Shown here in pieces: positions 60,841 to 64,000 of a stretch of 64,000 nt of DNA. Origin of the DNA: Epiperipatus broadwayi (lineage: Eukaryota; Onychophora; Udeonychophora; Euonychophora; Peripatidae); assembly GCA_028023455.1 (NCBI GenBank), contig JAQFVV010007242.1, positions 59,894 to 123,893 of the forward strand, given 5' to 3'. The translations under genes and the position numbers were made by a program. Under the pieces are notes generated by a model that had not been told where the DNA came from, ran no database searches, and saw only the letters and a list, made by a program, of their open reading frames with translations. Each line of letters starts with the position of its first letter. Positions within the stretch are counted from its first letter, which is position 1.

Positions 60841-61890
60841 TATTTCTGTAGTGTAATTTTTACTACATGACTCTAATACAGGGGCTGGTTTCTGTCTGCT
60901 TTTAATACCTTGTAGAGGGATGTAATCATAAACATATGACCAAAGACATATAATCTGTGCTAACTGGTGAGTGCTGATTCAGCACAAAATGTGCATTTTA
61001 TGGATCATACATTTTTTACATGTGTTTGATCATATGTTTATGATTACAACTCTCCAGTGGATAGAAACCAGTCCCTACCTTGTCTGAGTCGGGTAGTGAA
61101 AATTATATTATTAATTAAGAGTATAATCCCTAGTCTAATGAATGCCTAATAAAAATTATTACTATATTTTAATCAAGTAGTTGGTATCAAAGGTGTGAGG
61201 ACAGTTACTTATCAATTAAAATGCACTAGATGACTATCTATATATATTGAACAATGATAAAAATATGCATAGGAGATTGTAATCTGGAACAACTGATGAG
61301 TGCTGGTTCAACATGAAATGTGTATCTTGAGGGTTCATACATATTTTTACATCTTTGGTCATATGTTTATGATTACATCCCTCTACAACGTGTTAAAACA
61401 GATAGAAGCCAGTCCCAATCTTGTGTAAGAGTAGTTTAAAAAAAATTACACTACAGAAATATTGTTAATTAAGTAAATAATCTCTAATCTAATCAATAAC
61501 TAGTAAAATTATTAATATATTTCTATCAAATGGTTTGTGTCAAAGTTGTGAAGACAGTAAATTTGACACATATCAATTAAATTGTGTAATTGGATATATA
61601 TATATATTGAACAATGATAAAGATATGTGTGAGAGTTGTAATCTGAACCAACTGATGAGTGCTGGTTCAACATGAAATGTGCATCTTGGGAGATCATACT
61701 TCTTTGTTACATGTCTTTAGTCATATGTTTATGATTACATCCCTGCATAAGGTATAAAAAGTTGATAGAAACCAGACTCTATCTTGTGTGAAAGTGTTGT
61801 AATAAAAAGTACACTATAAAAATATTAATTAAGTGGATAAACCTGGATAACCTTCAGTTTAATGATTGGATAATAAAGATTATTAAGGCT
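60841..61890 (+). repeat. Family B 360-bp tandem array with an inverted leading arm
   Basis: ATATATATTGAACAATGATA recurs at about 61242 and 61602 (period 360). Each is followed by the CTGATGAGTGCTGGTTCAAC core, TATGTTTATGATTACATCCC, a GAAACCAG block and ACTACAGAAATATTA. At the left edge (60841-60950) the end of the unit appears in reverse (TATTTCTGTAGTGTAATTTT then GGGATGTAATCATAAACATA), making a foldback with the first forward unit. Unit ends vary by small indels. Confidence 0.88.
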
Positions 61891-62105
61891 TTAGGTGATT
61901 ACAATAGTAATGGAGATATAATTTTTTAGATGAACCTAAGTTGTTAATGGATTAATAAATTACATTGAATAGATATTATTAGAGACAAATTATGGTTTTG
62001 TTACATGAGCACAGACTCAAACTTTCTAAGTAGAGAATGAATATGATATAAAAGATATTATTGAAATTTATAATTATAGTAACAGTACTATAATGAATTA
62101 CATAG

Positions 62106-62991
62106 TTTACAATAATAATCATCATCACTATCAACCATTATCATTCCATTGCAGGATGAAGGTCTCTCCAAGTTCAATCCACCTTCTCTGATCTTTAGAT
62201 TCTCTTCTCTGCATCACCCCTGCACACTTTCTTATTTCATCCATCCATCTCACATGTAATATCTTTCTGCGTCTTTTATAATCTCTTAGAATCCAGTTAA
62301 AGATTTCAATTGTCCATCTATTATCATCTCTTCTAGCAATATGACCAGTCCAACTTCAGTCTTTTAATTTTTTCAATGAGGTCAGTAACCCCTGTTTGTT
62401 CTCTTACCCATATATTGCATTTTTGATTTCTTCTTGTTACTACTAACATGCATCTCTCCATACTTCTTTGAGAAAGGTGTAAGACAGGGTGCCTCCATAT
62501 CTCTGAAACTTTTTACAGCAGTGCTGCAAGAAGTATTTTGTGGATTAAAATGGGAAGCTAAAGGAGTGAAAATAAATGGAGATGATTTAAATCATTTAGA
62601 TTTTGCAGATGATGTAGTTGTTTTTGCAAATAATGCTTCAGAGCTTCAGGAAATGTTGCAAGAGTTATCAGATAAAAGTAAGAAAGTAGGACTAAAGACA
62701 AATGTTAAAAAGACTAAAGTCATGTTTAATGGATTTTCTCAAAATATGAAAATAAAGATTGATTATGATAAGTTTTAGAAGAAGTTAACAGCTACAAATA
62801 TCTTGGTCAGATTATTGTTTGGAGTGCTTTTGGTAGAAATAACTTGATACTAAAAGGAAATATGCCTATGTGTTTGAAAAGGATGTTTTTAATAAATGTG
62901 TTTTACCAGTTCGTACTTATGGATCTGAAACTTGGACACTTAATAGAAAAGCAATACAGAGACTTCAGATCACTCAAAATTTACAATAATA
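62106..62991 (-). mobile_element. RTE retrotransposon copy with 5' inversion (twin priming), 12-bp TSD
   Basis: Perfect TTTACAATAATA at 62106-62117 and 62980-62991 bounds an 862-bp insert. 62118-62466 is the 3' end of RTE in minus orientation, with the MERCMLVVTRR start and a (GAT)n-type tail at the left edge. 62467-62979 is plus-strand RTE: GVRQGASISLKLFTAVLQ, then LDFADDVVVFANNASELQEM (catalytic FADD at 62602-62613), then KVGLKTNVKKTKVMFN. After a stop at 62776 come YKYLGQ, YGSETWTLN and RLQITQ. The outer end of the inverted part is the sequence that immediately precedes the 3' part in the element. Confidence 0.92.
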
Positions 62992-62994
62992 TAT

Positions 62995-63595
62995 GTTAGT
63001 ATTATAAATAAATGTAAAAGCTCTGAATGTGCTAAATAATTGGTCTTTAATAAAATTTATCTTTTATTAGCTACAAAAGTTCTCATTTCGGTCAACATAC
63101 AAATTCTATGTTGTCTTAATCTATTTTACTTTCATATGTATAATACAAATCTGCCATTACATTTATAAATTATAAGCTGAGTTAGTAATGCTTATAATTT
63201 ATTTTATAAATAAAATTTAAGTTTTAAATACAATATCTACATCTATCTATAGGATAGATTAGGTATATTTTATTCTAAGAAAGTGAGACATACCAATCAC
63301 TATTAGAAACATTGATTTTTACAAATAATGAATATTTGGGGATAGGGAGCAGGGGAATATATAAAGATTTAAAGTTGAATTTTTAATTTTGTTTTGTAAA
63401 GTTTAATATTTTAATTTTCTAATGTAATATTCCTAATACAATTGTTACTGTTAATTTAAAATGTCAGGAAGTATGTTTATTGATTCAGATACTCAACAAG
63501 TTATTTAAACTATATACATATACAAAAAAAAAAAATAAAGTCATATATCACATGACCTAATCCTTTTAAGCTTGTAAATAAAAAAAAATAATGAA
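62995..63595. other. AT-rich DNA, no feature recognised
   Basis: Nothing recognisable. Confidence 0.45.
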
Positions 63596-63596
63596 C

Positions 63597-63947
63597 TGTG
63601 CTAATTGCTGTAACAAGCTTTATTGATAAATGCCAGCAAGAGAAAGCACTTTAAAATCTTTATCTAGAAACCACACCCTAACCTCAGACCAATGGTTTCA
63701 TGCTTTGGCACTCCTCAGTGAGGTACTAGGATAGTTTAAGACAGAAGATCTAAAAATAGCAATCCAAAGCCAGCATTTATCTAAAAGTTTTCTATTAAGT
63801 GGAAACTATCCCAGCGCCTCATTGAGAAGTGCTAAAGCATGAAACCATTGGTCTGAGATTAGAGTGTGGTTTCTAAATAGAGATTTTTTAAGTGCTTTCT
63901 CTTGCTGGCATTTATCAATAAAGTTTTTTAGAGCAATTAGAACAACT
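63597..63947. repeat. Palindromic MITE-like element, about 350 bp
   Basis: CTTTATTGATAAATGCCAGC, AAGAGAAAGCACTT, CAGACCAATGGTTTCATGCT and GGATAGTTT on the left are mirrored in reverse order on the right. GTGCTAATTGCT opposes AGCAATTAGAAC at the extreme ends. The arms are about 150 bp and the spacer about 50 bp. Confidence 0.88.
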
Positions 63948-64000
63948 CATTGTTTTTTTTATTTTTTTTATATACATATACCTTTATCATCTACCATGAA

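Overview
The window looks like nuclear DNA of an animal with a very AT-rich, repeat-dense genome, probably an invertebrate. There are no bacterial-style packed genes, operons or ribosome binding sites. What can be recognised is RTE-type and other non-LTR (LINE) reverse-transcriptase relics, tRNA-derived short elements, hAT-like and palindromic non-autonomous elements, and a few GC-richer islands that read as single terminal exons. I cannot name the species or clade from sequence alone.

Most of the 64 kb is a graveyard of mobile elements in AT-rich, microsatellite-rich DNA. At 0-10 kb there is a 78-bp tandem duplication, a short retroposed-looking element with a 14-bp target-site duplication (3976-4208), palindromes, a 120-bp almost pure G/C island (6644-6763) and a 1.05-kb hAT-like non-autonomous element with an 8-bp duplication (6988-8048). 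At 10-19 kb there are LINE remnants (10.7, 11.8-12.7 and 18.2 kb), long (ATT)n tracts, and direct-plus-inverted 331-bp repeats (13.26-14.17 kb). At 19-27 kb there are palindromes, a candidate TATA promoter with a noncoding first exon (minus strand, 21.2-21.5 kb), a convincing terminal exon (minus, 25070-25272) and a tRNA-derived SINE. At 27-46 kb several dispersed families recur. One is a 560-bp palindrome carrying tRNA-like sequence, inserted with an 8-bp duplication into another repeat. At 46-51 kb there is a 5'-truncated RTE copy with a perfect 12-bp duplication and a 1.3-kb foldback. At 53-55 kb two candidate terminal exons face each other (plus 53701-53922, minus 54478-54720), which suggests convergent 3' gene ends. 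At 55-64 kb there are more palindromes, a degenerate tRNA-Gly-like sequence, a 360-bp tandem array, and an RTE copy whose 5' part is inverted exactly as twin priming predicts.

The main biological story is insertion history. Several insertions can be read to the base from their flanking duplications, and in two cases a related copy of the unoccupied target is present in the same window. Two families with different surroundings share a conserved core (around TGATGAGTGCTGGTT) next to tRNA-promoter-like boxes. Several foldback elements share a CTGAAGAAG-hairpin-GAAAC motif whose stem shows a compensating base change. No intact transposase or complete reverse transcriptase is present. The three candidate exons could not be assigned to a protein family by eye.
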